Source: Fibrobacter sp. (GTDB lineage: Bacteria; Fibrobacterota; Fibrobacteria; Fibrobacterales; Fibrobacteraceae). Taken from it: a DNA stretch of 64,000 bases. Below the pieces are notes generated by a model. That model made no database searches, was not told the DNA's origin, and worked only from the letters and a program-made list of their open reading frames with translations. Location: positions 124,001 to 188,000 of the forward strand of contig JAFPWY010000003.1 of assembly GCA_017412605.1 (NCBI GenBank). Reading direction: 5' to 3'. Made by a program: the position numbers and the translations under genes. Below are positions 34,454 to 43,416 of the stretch, piece after piece. Position 1 is the first letter of the stretch; every line of letters begins with the position of its first letter.

Positions 34454-36451
34454 ATGAAAAAGTTTATGTATATGGCTTTGAGCGCTTTTGCTCTGTTGGC
34501 CTGTTCGGAAGATTCGCCGAATGTCGGAGGCACATCCGAAGACCCGAACACATTGATAAATAATGGCTCGATCCTTGAAGGACGGCCGAGATTGTGCAGA
34601 ACTTCGCAAATGGCGGATGCGTCCGTCGATTGCGACTGGAGTGCGGAAATGTGGAATCCGGAGTCGGGAAATCGTGTCCATACCGGATTTGACAACGGTA
34701 CGAATACGTCGGGTATATGGTTTTGGAGGATTGACCCTACTGAGAAATTTCATCCATCTATTCAATGGCCGGCGGAAGTAAGCGAAGCCTATGATTCTCT
34801 TTCGTTGAGTAATGTGATTAGCTCCTGCGGAGGAAGTGTTTGTGGTCATATTGCGGTGGACGTAGATACGGCTTATTATCCATGGGGTTTTCCTTTTGTG
34901 GAAATTGAGTTCAGCATGGCTGGAAAAAATTCTTCTGGCGAATTTGATGCTGTTGATGCAAGCGATTTAAAAGGGTTGTGCGTAGGTTATGCGACAAACG
35001 GGCTAATCAAGATGACACTTGATTTTGGCGATACGATAAATGGTTTGTTTACCAATGGCTCTTATGGTGTAGAATTGGATTATGATTTTATGCATGAAGA
35101 TAGACCTGAAGATGATCGATATCTAGAACAGTGCTTTGCTTGGAGCGACTTTAAGGTAGTGAGCCATGATCCTTTTTCCGATTATCCCGGTTATCCTCCC
35201 ATTAGCCTCGAACAAGCTCTTAAGCACCTGGAGGGCATTCGATTCAGGTATGATGTAGCGTCCGATGCGACTGTAATGTTCAATATAGTTCGGTTGGGGA
35301 GATATACAGGAAGAGATCGAAAAAAAGCGAATGAGGAAAAACTCCCCGTGGTTGGTGATGATTGTGATTCTCCCGAAAGGATAGAAGATTTCTGTTTGTG
35401 TAATTATTCCGATTCCTTGGCGGTAAGGACTGGTAAAGAACTGGGATATCAAAGGGGGTTGGAAGAAGTTGAAAAAATATTGGCTGATTCTGTGAGTGAA
35501 TCATTTAAAAAAGAAATTCTGTATGAACTCGACCTGTTTAGATGGATGGAAATTTTAAATGATAAAGGTAGAGAGCAAACTCTTCAACCCTGTGACAATC
35601 CTGAGCCCAAGATTCTGCGTTGCTCAGATGGCTCTCTTCGCTTCTCACAGCAATATTCGGATGTAAAAAACAGATATGACGAAATTGCAGAAGAAGTAGC
35701 TCCTCAGAAAGTGCAGGAAATGATTGATTTCGTGAAAGATGCGTTGATTCCTGATGTTTCTCCTGTAGACAGCGCTTACGAACTTTATATGGATTACGGT
35801 GAACTTTGGAACTATGGAAGAGATGATTTTGTCAAGACGAATCTTTATGCGGATTCGACATGGCCCGAAAATCTCGTAAGGGGAGGAGAATGGTTCTATG
35901 AGTCGGATTCTGCGATTGGAGGAAACACTCTAGTTAATTGGGGAACAATCTCTGATTCTGTATGGAGCATAGCTGCGACGCGAGGCTATAATAGTGAGCT
36001 TTATGCATACATTCAATTTAACGGCGGGCAACCGGATATCGATTCTTATGCAAATATTGGTTTCTACGTAGCCGGTTTTGATTCAAATGGTGTTGCTCAA
36101 TCGGCAGATATCAGTAACTGGGATGGAATCTGCGTTGCTTATCTGGTCACGTCTGACATAAAATTGGCAATTGATCTTGGCGATTCCGTCAATCGGGATC
36201 TGGGGTACGATTTGCCCGTTGTGAAACTAACACCGGCGTTAGACTTTATAGATCTATTTACCAAAAGGTGCTTTGCTTGGAGCGATTTCAAACAGGAAGG
36301 ATGGGGGAAAGATCGGGAAAACTTTAAATATACCATCACAGGTGAAGAAGCTGTTCAAAAAGCCGTCAAGATGGTTTTCCAGATACGGCCGGAAGATGGA
36401 TGGGATCCCATTGAAGTTGCCTTCATGGGCATAAGTACAAATCATGAATAA
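34454..36451 (+). CDS. Large lipoprotein with two related beta-sandwich-like modules
   Basis: A 665-residue lipoprotein starting MKKFMYMALSAFALLACSED (lipobox LLAC), with AGGAGG upstream. Two modules, about 75-290 and 480-660, share sequence: WxxxSD/PxE-type opening, DxxSDLKGLCVGY / SNWDGICVAYL, I/LAxDxGD and the very similar QCFAWSDFK / RCFAWSDFK. The repeated layout resembles carbohydrate-binding or CIA30-like beta-sandwiches, but I cannot name the family. A charged helical region links them. Cotranscribed with the TIGR02147 gene, which suggests that protein controls it. Confidence 0.78.
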   Translation: MKKFMYMALSAFALLACSEDSPNVGGTSEDPNTLINNGSILEGRPRLCRTSQMADASVDCDWSAEMWNPESGNRVHTGFDNGTNTSGIWFWRIDPTEKFHPSIQWPAEVSEAYDSLSLSNVISSCGGSVCGHIAVDVDTAYYPWGFPFVEIEFSMAGKNSSGEFDAVDASDLKGLCVGYATNGLIKMTLDFGDTINGLFTNGSYGVELDYDFMHEDRPEDDRYLEQCFAWSDFKVVSHDPFSDYPGYPPISLEQALKHLEGIRFRYDVASDATVMFNIVRLGRYTGRDRKKANEEKLPVVGDDCDSPERIEDFCLCNYSDSLAVRTGKELGYQRGLEEVEKILADSVSESFKKEILYELDLFRWMEILNDKGREQTLQPCDNPEPKILRCSDGSLRFSQQYSDVKNRYDEIAEEVAPQKVQEMIDFVKDALIPDVSPVDSAYELYMDYGELWNYGRDDFVKTNLYADSTWPENLVRGGEWFYESDSAIGGNTLVNWGTISDSVWSIAATRGYNSELYAYIQFNGGQPDIDSYANIGFYVAGFDSNGVAQSADISNWDGICVAYLVTSDIKLAIDLGDSVNRDLGYDLPVVKLTPALDFIDLFTKRCFAWSDFKQEGWGKDRENFKYTITGEEAVQKAVKMVFQIRPEDGWDPIEVAFMGISTNHE

Positions 36452-36461
36452 AAAAGAACAA

Positions 36462-36491
36462 AAAAAAAAGCCTCTTTCGAGGCTTTTTTTT
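36462..36491. terminator. Bidirectional terminator
   Basis: A-run, GCCTC-tttc-GAGGC, T-run. It serves the plus-strand lipoprotein and the minus-strand lipoprotein that converge here. Confidence 0.93.
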
Positions 36492-36495
36492 ATGT

Positions 36496-37488
36496 CTAGT
36501 CCATCATCAGTTCTTCGTATGTGATTTTTCCATCGCGATAGTCCTTGCATTTGCCGACCATCTCTTTATAGACTAAAGTGCGAGATTCGTCCGTCACATT
36601 CTTTTTGACCAATTTTTCCACCTGAACCATGCGGCTTCCTTCGCATCTTTCTACGGACTCGACGACATCCCCATAAAGTTCCTTGTCAAAAGTGTCCTCG
36701 TCATCTTCCTCGTCTTCTGTGTTCATATAAGCCTTGCAAGTGCCTTCTGTACCCCAGTCCATTTCCATGGTGCTGTTCGTAATCATCGAGTCCCCTTCGA
36801 AGGTCACGTCGCCCTTCATGAGGAATTCAGTTCCTGCAAAGGTTCCGGTCATTTTTATCTTCCAGAAGTTGTCCGTCAATTCGCCTTCGCAAACAACATC
36901 TGCATCGTTCTTGGACATATCCAAGTTCGACAGGAAATTAAGCATCGCCAGCACATCTTCCTTGGTCATACCCGATTCTGCGAGAATTTCGTCCAACTCC
37001 TCGGGAAGGATTGCCTCAATCACTTTGTCAAAGCCCGAAGTCGGGACCCACTCTTCATAGATGCAAGTCCATTGCACGTTCTGGCCCAGGTAGACGGCCG
37101 ACTGAACGTCGCCATTTTGGCATTCTCCGTCGTTTAAAATATCCGAAAATTTTTTCCCGGTGTCATCCACATCTCCCATCTTCGTTTCAAAAGCCCTGAG
37201 AAGATTATACTGTTCCTGTGTCATTCCGATTCCTTCGAGATTGATGTTGGAACCGTTGCTTGTTTTAGCCGTTTCTTCGTTATCCTTAGTGTCTGTGGAG
37301 GTTTTGCCCTTATCGACAGAGCTTTCGCTTGAGGTGGAATCCTTTTTTACTTCGGTTGTTTGCTGGTCCTGTCCCGGATTGGAATTTTCGGATACGGGCT
37401 CGTTCGCATCCGATGACGTCGAACTGCTGTCGCAGGCTGTTAAGGCGAAAGATGCTGCAAATGCGATTGCGAGAAGTTTAAGTTTCAT
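36496..37488 (-). CDS. Lipoprotein, 330 residues
   Basis: Signal peptide MKLKLLAIAFAASFALTACD with lipobox LTAC, then about 60 residues rich in Ser, Thr, Asp and Glu (a surface linker), then a folded domain with scattered cysteines (GECQNGDVQSAVYLGQNVQW, DVVCEGELTDNFWKIKM). An acidic stretch (TEDEEDDEDTFDKE) lies near the end. Family unknown. Confidence 0.8.
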   Translation of the reverse strand: MKLKLLAIAFAASFALTACDSSSTSSDANEPVSENSNPGQDQQTTEVKKDSTSSESSVDKGKTSTDTKDNEETAKTSNGSNINLEGIGMTQEQYNLLRAFETKMGDVDDTGKKFSDILNDGECQNGDVQSAVYLGQNVQWTCIYEEWVPTSGFDKVIEAILPEELDEILAESGMTKEDVLAMLNFLSNLDMSKNDADVVCEGELTDNFWKIKMTGTFAGTEFLMKGDVTFEGDSMITNSTMEMDWGTEGTCKAYMNTEDEEDDEDTFDKELYGDVVESVERCEGSRMVQVEKLVKKNVTDESRTLVYKEMVGKCKDYRDGKITYEELMMD

Positions 37489-37603
37489 AAGAAATCCCCT
37501 ATAAGTTATGTTTTCTGAATATACCTTTATTTGCGCTGGCGCGCAAGCACCAGAGGCTAGGGGAAATCAGAAATAATGGGCAAAAACGTGTAATCGATAG
37601 GGG

Positions 37604-38353
37604 CTAATGCTGCTGCGGGGCTGCAAGTTCGACGGCCAGGTCCTTGAAACAGTTCGAATCCAGTGTTGTCTTTGTTCTGTATTCTTTGAAATCGAAAACC
37701 TTGGTTGACGATGTGTCTTTCTGGAACTTGCTATAGGCGTCCTTGCAGTCTTGTTCGTAATAGGGGAAAAGCGTCCTGGTTTCGGCTGAGCAAGTGACAT
37801 TGCCGGCCGAGAACTCGAATTTGAAAATCGCTCCTTCCGGGGGCAACACTTTCATGTAGGATCCGTCGCCCCGCAATACCGTGTTGCAATCGATGCGTTT
37901 GTCTTCGGGCTTTATCGTCATGTTGAGTTCGTCGATCAGACATTCGTTCTTGTAGTAGACAAGGTATTGCATCGTTCCGTTTTTTTCAAATATTACTCCT
38001 ATGTTTTTATCGGGTTCTGTCGAGCGGAACAATCCTATCGGGAAAGAATCGCCTTCGTAGGCAAAACGGACAACTCCGTCCGAAAAGACGATCCTAAGGG
38101 AATCTGTCGATTTGTTCAGCGAAGCCGGGGATTGATATTGCTTCCCGTTCATTGACCAGACAAGTTCGCCATGTTCTTCCTCGCACTGGCCCTGAATCTG
38201 AATCAGAGATGAGTCGGTGAATTCATAGGCCATCATGTCCGTAACGATGAACCGGTCCACGTCGATTTCAGAAGACGGTGTCGTGGAACCCGAACCCGTG
38301 CAAGCGACAAGTGTGAGGGACAATAGCGACAGAAAAGACCAAACCTTTTTCAT
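37604..38353 (-). CDS. Lipoprotein, 249 residues
   Basis: I start at MKKVWSFLSLLSLTLVACTG (lipobox LVAC), because CGGAG is nine bases before this ATG, while the upstream ATG at 38362 overlaps that site. The mature part is beta-rich with paired cysteines (QCEEEHGELVW, ITCS-like and CKDAYSKF). Not recognised. No operon partner: a 103-base gap separates it from the next lipoprotein, and a long inverted repeat lies 130 bases upstream. Confidence 0.78.
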   Translation of the reverse strand: MKKVWSFLSLLSLTLVACTGSGSTTPSSEIDVDRFIVTDMMAYEFTDSSLIQIQGQCEEEHGELVWSMNGKQYQSPASLNKSTDSLRIVFSDGVVRFAYEGDSFPIGLFRSTEPDKNIGVIFEKNGTMQYLVYYKNECLIDELNMTIKPEDKRIDCNTVLRGDGSYMKVLPPEGAIFKFEFSAGNVTCSAETRTLFPYYEQDCKDAYSKFQKDTSSTKVFDFKEYRTKTTLDSNCFKDLAVELAAPQQH

Positions 38354-38479
38354 CAAGAACATCTCCGTTTGGCCCGCAATTTAGCTTTTTTTTGAAAAAA
38401 ATCAAGAAATCCAAAAGAAACTTATAGGGAAGTTCAGAAAAAAACTTCATAAACAAAAGGGGTTCCCATAAACGTCTCG

Positions 38480-38510
38480 TTTAACATTTTGTAATATACA
38501 AAATGTTAAA
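38480..38510. promoter_or_regulatory. 14-bp perfect inverted repeat, AT-rich
   Basis: TTTAACATTTTGTA and TACAAAATGTTAAA around ATA. No T-run follows. It lies between two minus-strand genes, upstream of the lipoprotein start at 38353. Possible operator or remnant of a small element. Confidence 0.5.
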
Positions 38511-38569
38511 TGAACGCTCGAGAACCATATTGCTTGTTTTTAAAATTAATCTCTTTGGCGCTCAACATT

Positions 38570-39094
38570 CTAAGGCTTAATTGTTATCGGTGTTCCGTCT
38601 TTGACAGCGTCGTAGATTTCCTCGATTTCGTCGTTCGTGACGGCGATGCAGCCGGCGGTCCAGTCTTTCCACCTGTGCCAGAATTTAAAGAGGAATGCAG
38701 GGACCTTGTTCGGGTAGCCGTGGATCATGATATCGCCGCCGGGCTCGTAGTTGCCTTCTTTTGCGGCCTTGATTTGCTCTGCGTTCGGGTACGAAATTCG
38801 GAGCGATAAATGGAACTTGCTTTTAGGATTGTGCCACTCGATGGTGTAATTGCCCTCGGGCGTCTTGTTGTCACCGGACTTGACCTTTGCTCCGACTGGA
38901 TCCTTGCCCAAAGAAATTCTGTACGTCTTGACAACACTCTCGCCGTTGCGCAAGTGCATTTGGCGCTTTGCCTTTTCTACGAGAATGTTGTCGATGGGTG
39001 AGGTAATCATGACTTTAGGAAATTCCTTTTCCGATGAGCAAGAGAACAAAAGAAATGTTAGTAAAAGTAGGAGGGATGTTCGTGGAATTTTCAT
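38570..39094 (-). CDS. L,D-transpeptidase-family (YkuD) lipoprotein
   Basis: A 174-residue lipoprotein (lipobox FSC, C19) with a YkuD domain: catalytic C149 and H125 in MIHGYPNK and DWTAGCIAVTNDEI. The usual SxGCxR is here TAGCIA, so the serine and arginine positions differ; activity may be altered. PVGAKVKSGDNKTPEGNYTI is the conserved substrate-binding strand region. It would act in the periplasm on peptidoglycan cross-links or lipoprotein linkage. Confidence 0.88.
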   Translation of the reverse strand: MKIPRTSLLLLLTFLLFSCSSEKEFPKVMITSPIDNILVEKAKRQMHLRNGESVVKTYRISLGKDPVGAKVKSGDNKTPEGNYTIEWHNPKSKFHLSLRISYPNAEQIKAAKEGNYEPGGDIMIHGYPNKVPAFLFKFWHRWKDWTAGCIAVTNDEIEEIYDAVKDGTPITIKP

Positions 39095-39249
39095 CAGATG
39101 CTTTTCAACAATTGTAAACGTACAAAATAAAAAAACGTCTAAGTTTTATAGGATGATTCGGAAATCTTGCCGTCATCGGAAATCCACTGCTGATTTGCTT
39201 TGATGTCGCAAGAGTATTCGATGTTTTTTTCAAATAAGTATATGAAACA

Positions 39250-39942
39250 TTATGGATGTTTATCTATGTGTTTTTTTAAAGGTTTCTCGTCTACTATTTC
39301 CGAAATAGAATTTAATTTTGTTCTGTTACAATTAATGCATAATACTCGGAGATTTTCAACTGAAGTTGGTCCACCCTTGGATATTGGAATAATATGGTCT
39401 AATTCAATTTCTGTTTCGGGAACATATTTAAAGCATTTTTGACATATTTGTCCGTCTCTTTTTATAACTTTTATTAGTACATCGCGAGGAATGTTTCGAC
39501 TGTTATTTCGTAGCGTTTTGGTTTCAGTAAATTCCTCTCCAGAAAAGAATACTGGGCAAATATGACCAAATATTTTACAACTCATTTCAGTGAAAAATTT
39601 GGGTGGTTCGTTGATAAGATAATCATTAGGATTGAAAGATTTTACCATAAATTCGAAAAATTCTTTTTGTTTTTTTGATAATTTTTTTCCTTCTTTTGTT
39701 TTGTTTGCTCGTAAACAATCTTTCATATAATTGTTATCTTTTTGGGCTTCTTCTAAAGGAAGCGGTAATAAAGGAAATTGCTCTACTAATGGTCCATATG
39801 GGCAATATTTAAGCTCCCAACAGGGCTTGCAATATTTTCCTATCTTAGCCTTACTCTGCTTTATTAAGTCTTCATCAGAAATATTATCAGGTATATTGAA
39901 AATTTGTCGTATTGCTGGATCTATTTTTGTTTTTTTTCTCAT
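39250..39942 (-). CDS. HNH endonuclease-like protein
   Basis: A 230-residue protein with a C-terminal HNH domain (about 165-220): CQKCFKYV, ELDHIIPISKGGPTSVENLR, LCINCNRTK, giving the two CxxC zinc knuckles and the H-N-H triad. The N-terminal part has its own cysteine pairs (GKYCKPCWELKYCPYGP). AT-rich compared with its neighbours, with no methylase or restriction partner next to it. Probably acquired horizontally; target unknown. Confidence 0.83.
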   Translation of the reverse strand: MRKKTKIDPAIRQIFNIPDNISDEDLIKQSKAKIGKYCKPCWELKYCPYGPLVEQFPLLPLPLEEAQKDNNYMKDCLRANKTKEGKKLSKKQKEFFEFMVKSFNPNDYLINEPPKFFTEMSCKIFGHICPVFFSGEEFTETKTLRNNSRNIPRDVLIKVIKRDGQICQKCFKYVPETEIELDHIIPISKGGPTSVENLRVLCINCNRTKLNSISEIVDEKPLKKHIDKHP

Positions 39943-40037
39943 TTTTTCTCTCGTTGTTTTTTAACAAAACTATGTTTTTCTCGGTTTATAAAATCATATA
40001 GAATGTAATAATTTTAGAGGTCGTGATTGATGAAGAT

Positions 40038-40071
40038 AAAAAAAGTCCAAACTTTTAACCTGGATGCTTTT
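40038..40071 (-). terminator. Terminator downstream of the 67-residue gene
   Basis: On the minus strand, TCCA...TGGA with outer AAAAG/CTTTT pairing, then a run of seven T. Its position after the 40102-40305 gene supports that gene. Confidence 0.6.
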
Positions 40072-40101
40072 GAAATGCTGATGACGGTGTGGATGTTTCT
40101 T

Positions 40102-40305
40102 CTAGTTAATGAATAATCCAATTAGTTTGACGCAATATCCTTTAATTAAGTATAATAATCCTGATATATATGCAAAATACAGAATATTAAAGAACAGAAA
40201 ATTCCACAAAGTTTCTTTTAATCCAGCAAAATGCTTTGCAGAAATTCCCAAAGCCGCTAAATTAAAGAATAACCATACTAATGCATAGTTTGAAAGTGTG
40301 TGCAT
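40102..40305 (-). CDS. Small membrane protein, 67 residues (tentative)
   Basis: Starts MHTLSNYALVWLFFNLAALG and has two hydrophobic helices (about 5-22 and 32-55). No ribosome-binding site is seen and no family is recognised. A terminator-like hairpin follows downstream on the same strand. AT-rich, in the same island as the HNH gene. Confidence 0.42.
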   Translation of the reverse strand: MHTLSNYALVWLFFNLAALGISAKHFAGLKETLWNFLFFNILYFAYISGLLYLIKGYCVKLIGLFIN

Positions 40306-40331
40306 GTTTTTAATATAAATTATTTTAAGAC

Positions 40332-40366
40332 AAAAACGCCCTGGCTTTTAACCTGGACGTTTTTCG
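40332..40366 (-). terminator. Terminator-like hairpin downstream of leuD
   Basis: AAAAACGcCCtGG / CCtGGaCGTTTTT with two mismatches and loop CTTTTAA; T-run on the minus strand. The loop and inner stem resemble the hairpin at 40038. It would end leuCD transcription after the repeat cluster. Confidence 0.6.
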
Positions 40367-40373
40367 TAAAGGC

Positions 40374-40452
40374 GATCCCGGAACAAGTCCGGGATGACAT
40401 TTCGTGAGAGATCCTTCGACTTCGGCGTTTCACGCCTCCGCTCAGGATGACA
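40374..40452. repeat. Two dispersed palindromic repeats
   Basis: First: ATCCCGG-aacaagt-CCGGGATGACA. Second: GATCCTTCGAC ... GCTCAGGATGACA with inner GGCGT-ttc-ACGCC. Both are of the kind ending GGATGACA that is dispersed in many bacterial genomes. Confidence 0.8.
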
Positions 40453-40463
40453 ATTAGGGTAGG

Positions 40464-40499
40464 AGATTGCTTCACCCCTATTCGGGGTTCGCAATGACA
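40464..40499. repeat. Palindromic repeat, AGATTGC...GCAATGACA family
   Basis: AGATTGCTTCA and TTCGCAATGACA flank CCCC-tatt-CGGGG. Same family as at 20105 and, inside hemD, 5798. Confidence 0.85.
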
Positions 40500-40502
40500 A
40501 GT

Positions 40503-40559
40503 CTCGCACCTCATACCTCAAAGGCACGAAGTGCCGACCTCACACCTCATTCCTACTTC
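40503..40559 (+). repeat. 7-bp array with hairpin cassette, over the leuD stop
   Basis: CTCGCAC, CTCATAC, CTCAAAG, then GCAC-gaa-GTGC and CGAC, then CTCACAC, CTCATTC, CTACTTC. The leuD stop codon (40553-40555) is in the last unit. Confidence 0.8.
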
Positions 40560-41155
40560 AGAAAGTTCATATACGGCAGCTTGCTGGCGAGTTCCTGCAC
40601 TTTGTCGGCGTTGGCCATGAGGGCGGAACGTGCGTGCCAAGAACCGTCGAGGAACTGACCGCGCGGGCCGTCGGCAAGCGTGAGCTCGATGGTTTCGTCA
40701 CCCATCTTGAGCGTGCGGCTTTCGGTGCTCGTCACGAGTTCTTCGCTCGGGTGTGCTTCGATCCAGGCGAGGATCTTGTCTGCAACTTCGTGGCTCACCT
40801 TGTAGCAAGGCACGCCAATAGCGACGCAGTTACCGAAGAAGATTTCGGAGTAGCTTTCGGCGATGATGGCGCGGATGCCCCAGCGCTTGAGAGCCTGCGG
40901 AGCGTGTTCACGGCTGGAACCGCAACCAAAGTTCTGGTTCGAAACGAGAATGGAGCCGTTCTTGTAGGCCGGATCGCGGAACGGGTGAACCTTGCCCTGA
41001 GCGGCGAGGCCAGCGATATCGTCGGCAAAGGCGTTGTCGCCGAGGCCTTCGAAAGTCACGCACTTGAGGAAGCGTGCCGGGATGATACGGTCAGTGTCGA
41101 TGTCGTTGCCGCGTACAGGAACGCCGGAACCTTTAACAATGTCGATAGAATTCAT
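40553..41155 (-). CDS. leuD: 3-isopropylmalate dehydratase small subunit
   Basis: A 200-residue LeuD (swivel domain of the aconitase family), which with LeuC isomerises 2- to 3-isopropylmalate in leucine synthesis. Key segments are GVPVRGNDIDTDRIIPARFL near the start and NFGCGSSREHAPQALKRWGI. It begins 18 bases after leuC. The final residues run into a repeat array. Confidence 0.96.
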   Translation of the reverse strand: MNSIDIVKGSGVPVRGNDIDTDRIIPARFLKCVTFEGLGDNAFADDIAGLAAQGKVHPFRDPAYKNGSILVSNQNFGCGSSREHAPQALKRWGIRAIIAESYSEIFFGNCVAIGVPCYKVSHEVADKILAWIEAHPSEELVTSTESRTLKMGDETIELTLADGPRGQFLDGSWHARSALMANADKVQELASKLPYMNFLK

Positions 41156-41173
41156 TTTTTAAATCTCCTTGCG

Positions 41174-42583
41174 TTACTTGATGTACTTGCGGACGTCGGT
41201 GACACAGCCTTCGATGGCGGCGGCAGCCACCATGGCGGGGCTCATGAGGATGGTGCGGCCCGACGGGCTGCCCTGACGGCCCTTGAAGTTGCGGTTGCTG
41301 GAGCTTGCGCTCACCTGGCGGCCCTTGAGCTTGTCCGGGTTCATGGCGAGGCAGAGCGAGCAGCCCGCTTCGCGCCATTCGGCACCGGCTTCCTTAAAGA
41401 TCTTGTCGAGACCTAGAGCTTCGGCTTCCACCTTGATCTTCATGGAGCCCGGAACGACCCACATCTTCACAGTCGGGGCGACCTTGTGGCCCTTGATGAT
41501 TTCGGCGGCGGCCTGCAAGTCGCTGAGGCGGCCGTTGGTGCAGCTACCCACGAACGCGATGTCGATGGGGCGGCCAATCATCTTGGATCCTTCTTCCCAG
41601 CCCATGTATTCGTAGGCTTCGGAGATGACCTTCTTTTCGCTGCCTTCGAATTCATCGATCTTCGGCATGTTGCCGTTCAGCGGGATGGCCTGGGCCGGAG
41701 TGATGCCCCAGGTGACCATCGGTTCGAGGTTGTCGCAGTTGATTTCGACTTCGTCGTCAAACTGGGCGTCGGCGTCGGTAGCGACGGACTTCCAGTAAGC
41801 AACGGCTTCGTCCCACTTGTCGGCCTTCGGGGCGTACGGACGGCCCTTGAGGTATTCAAAAGTCTTTTCGTCGGGGTTGCAGTAACCGACGCGGGCGCCG
41901 CCTTCGATAGCCATGTTGCAGACCGTCATACGGCCTTCCATGCCCATTTCTTCGATGACCGGGCCGGCAAACTCGTAAGCGTAGCCAACGCCACCGTTCA
42001 CGCCGAGCTTGGCGATGTAGGCTAGGGCAACGTCCTTGGCGGTCACACCCGGCTTGAGCTTGCCGGTGAACTTGATGCGGCGAGTCTTGAGCGGGCTCAT
42101 GGCGAGCGTCTGGGTAGCCAAAACGTCGGCCACCTGGCTTGTACCGATACCGAATGCGATAGCGCCGAATGCGCCGTGGGTGGCCGTGTGGGAGTCACCG
42201 CAGGCAACAGTCATGCCCGGCTGGGTCACGCCTTCTTCGGGGCCCACGATGTGGATAACGCCCTGTTCGGCGGTAGCGGGGCCAAAGAACTTGATGCCGT
42301 TGTTCTTGGTGTTGTTTTCAATGTGGGAGAACATCTCTTCGGAAATGCCGTCCTTGAGCGGGCGGTTGCGTTCCGGGAAGGTGGTCGGGATAATGTGGTC
42401 GACCGTGGCGAACGTGCGTTCCGGGAACAGAACCTTCTGGCCTTCTTCGCGGAGCTGCGCAAAAGCCTGCGGGCTCGTGACTTCGTGGCAGAGGTGAAGC
42501 CCGATAAAGAGCTGGCACTGGCCGCTCGGGAGCTTTGCTACCGTGTGGCTTTCAAAAATCTTCTGATAGAGTGATTTTCCCAT
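41174..42583 (-). CDS. leuC: 3-isopropylmalate dehydratase large subunit
   Basis: A 469-residue LeuC with the [4Fe-4S] cysteines in [16 protein letters not shown] and [13 protein letters not shown], and the substrate segment [21 protein letters not shown] start at [18 protein letters not shown] because the sequence upstream of it is not family-like; an in-frame ATG at 42616 lies in a leader hairpin. First gene of the leuCD operon. Confidence 0.95.
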   Translation of the reverse strand: MGKSLYQKIFESHTVAKLPSGQCQLFIGLHLCHEVTSPQAFAQLREEGQKVLFPERTFATVDHIIPTTFPERNRPLKDGISEEMFSHIENNTKNNGIKFFGPATAEQGVIHIVGPEEGVTQPGMTVACGDSHTATHGAFGAIAFGIGTSQVADVLATQTLAMSPLKTRRIKFTGKLKPGVTAKDVALAYIAKLGVNGGVGYAYEFAGPVIEEMGMEGRMTVCNMAIEGGARVGYCNPDEKTFEYLKGRPYAPKADKWDEAVAYWKSVATDADAQFDDEVEINCDNLEPMVTWGITPAQAIPLNGNMPKIDEFEGSEKKVISEAYEYMGWEEGSKMIGRPIDIAFVGSCTNGRLSDLQAAAEIIKGHKVAPTVKMWVVPGSMKIKVEAEALGLDKIFKEAGAEWREAGCSLCLAMNPDKLKGRQVSASSSNRNFKGRQGSPSGRTILMSPAMVAAAAIEGCVTDVRKYIK

Positions 42584-42609
42584 AATTGTGTCTCTTTTTT
42601 GCGCTCGTC

Positions 42610-42631
42610 CGGGCATTTACGCAAATGTCCG
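42610..42631 (-). promoter_or_regulatory. Leader hairpin upstream of leuC
   Basis: CGGGCATTT and AAATGTCCG pair over nine bases (one G-T) around ACGC. It lies between a TATATTTG promoter-like element (about 42655-42662, minus) and the leuC start. No leucine-rich leader peptide is seen. Confidence 0.4.
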
Positions 42632-42712
42632 AACGGAGCCGTTTGATTGCGGCACAAATATAGAAAAAACGAAAATGCGCGTCTAGCCTTTCGTCACGAA
42701 CCACGAACCCCA

Positions 42713-42743
42713 AAACAAAAACCCGCAGCCGATGGGTTGCGGG
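42713..42743 (-). terminator. Terminator of the 149-residue lipoprotein gene
   Basis: Minus strand: CCCGCAaCC-catc-GGcTGCGGG followed by TTTTTGTTTT. Confidence 0.9.
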
Positions 42744-42770
42744 CTTTTCTCTCTCGTAAAATCGTTTTTC

Positions 42771-43220
42771 TTAGTACTGTTCCAGCTGGGTGTCGAACTT
42801 GTACTTGTCCTTGTAGTAGGCAAGCATTTCGCCGACGTTCTTGAAGCCTCCGTTGCGGGCGGCCTGGCGGATTTCGGGGTCGGAACGCAGCATCTTGCGG
42901 AGTTCGGCGTCGATATCCTTGAAGAAGAGGTCGTTGCTGGCCATCGCGACGTGGTTCTGGTTGTAGTCGAGGTGGTAGCGGCGTTCAAGCGTCTGGAAGA
43001 GTTCCGACTGGCAGGCGTTCTCGGGCGGCTTGCGGTTGGCAACCGGCAGGTAGCACTTCTCGATATAGGCTTGCTTCATCTCGACGATCATCTGGTCGAT
43101 GGCGGGGATGTTGTGGTCGGAGTCGTGATTGGCAACTTCAACGGTGGGTTTTTGGACGGAGCCGCAGCCCATGAGGATTGTTGCGGCGATGGCGAGTGTT
43201 GCCAGGATGCTTAATTTCAT
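42771..43220 (-). CDS. Lipoprotein, 149 residues
   Basis: Starts MKLSILATLAIAATILMGCG (lipobox MGC). I use the ATG at 43220, with AAGG eight bases upstream, rather than TTG at 43226. The mature region is helical and charged, with two cysteines (IEKCYLPVANRKPPENACQS). Family unknown. Monocistronic with its own terminator. Confidence 0.78.
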   Translation of the reverse strand: MKLSILATLAIAATILMGCGSVQKPTVEVANHDSDHNIPAIDQMIVEMKQAYIEKCYLPVANRKPPENACQSELFQTLERRYHLDYNQNHVAMASNDLFFKDIDAELRKMLRSDPEIRQAARNGGFKNVGEMLAYYKDKYKFDTQLEQY

Positions 43221-43367
43221 TTTCAATACCTTTTTGACTTTTTAACCTTTCTATCAATCCCACATTCAAAGTTATTTAAAGTACGGGGAAAAAACGATAG
43301 TTGAATTGTAAAATAAACGCAATAAAAGGCCTGAAAACGTGTCAAAAATCTGTTATTTACTGTGTTT

Positions 43368-43416
43368 GTGATAGGGCTCACGGAGCGTAGCTTTTTAGGG
43401 GCGTGACGCCTATCAC
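43368..43416. repeat. Long interrupted inverted repeat at the end of the M23 gene
   Basis: GTGATAGG-gc-TCACG faces CGTGA-cg-CCTATCAC (13 of 15 paired) around a 19-base loop. The right arm contains the M23 stop. It may act as a terminator without T-run, or belong to the dispersed repeats. Confidence 0.5.

Noticed and set aside
40030-40116. A 28-codon frame MKIKKVQTFNLDAFEMLMTV...
   Set aside because: It overlaps a terminator-like hairpin on the other strand and has no ribosome-binding site.
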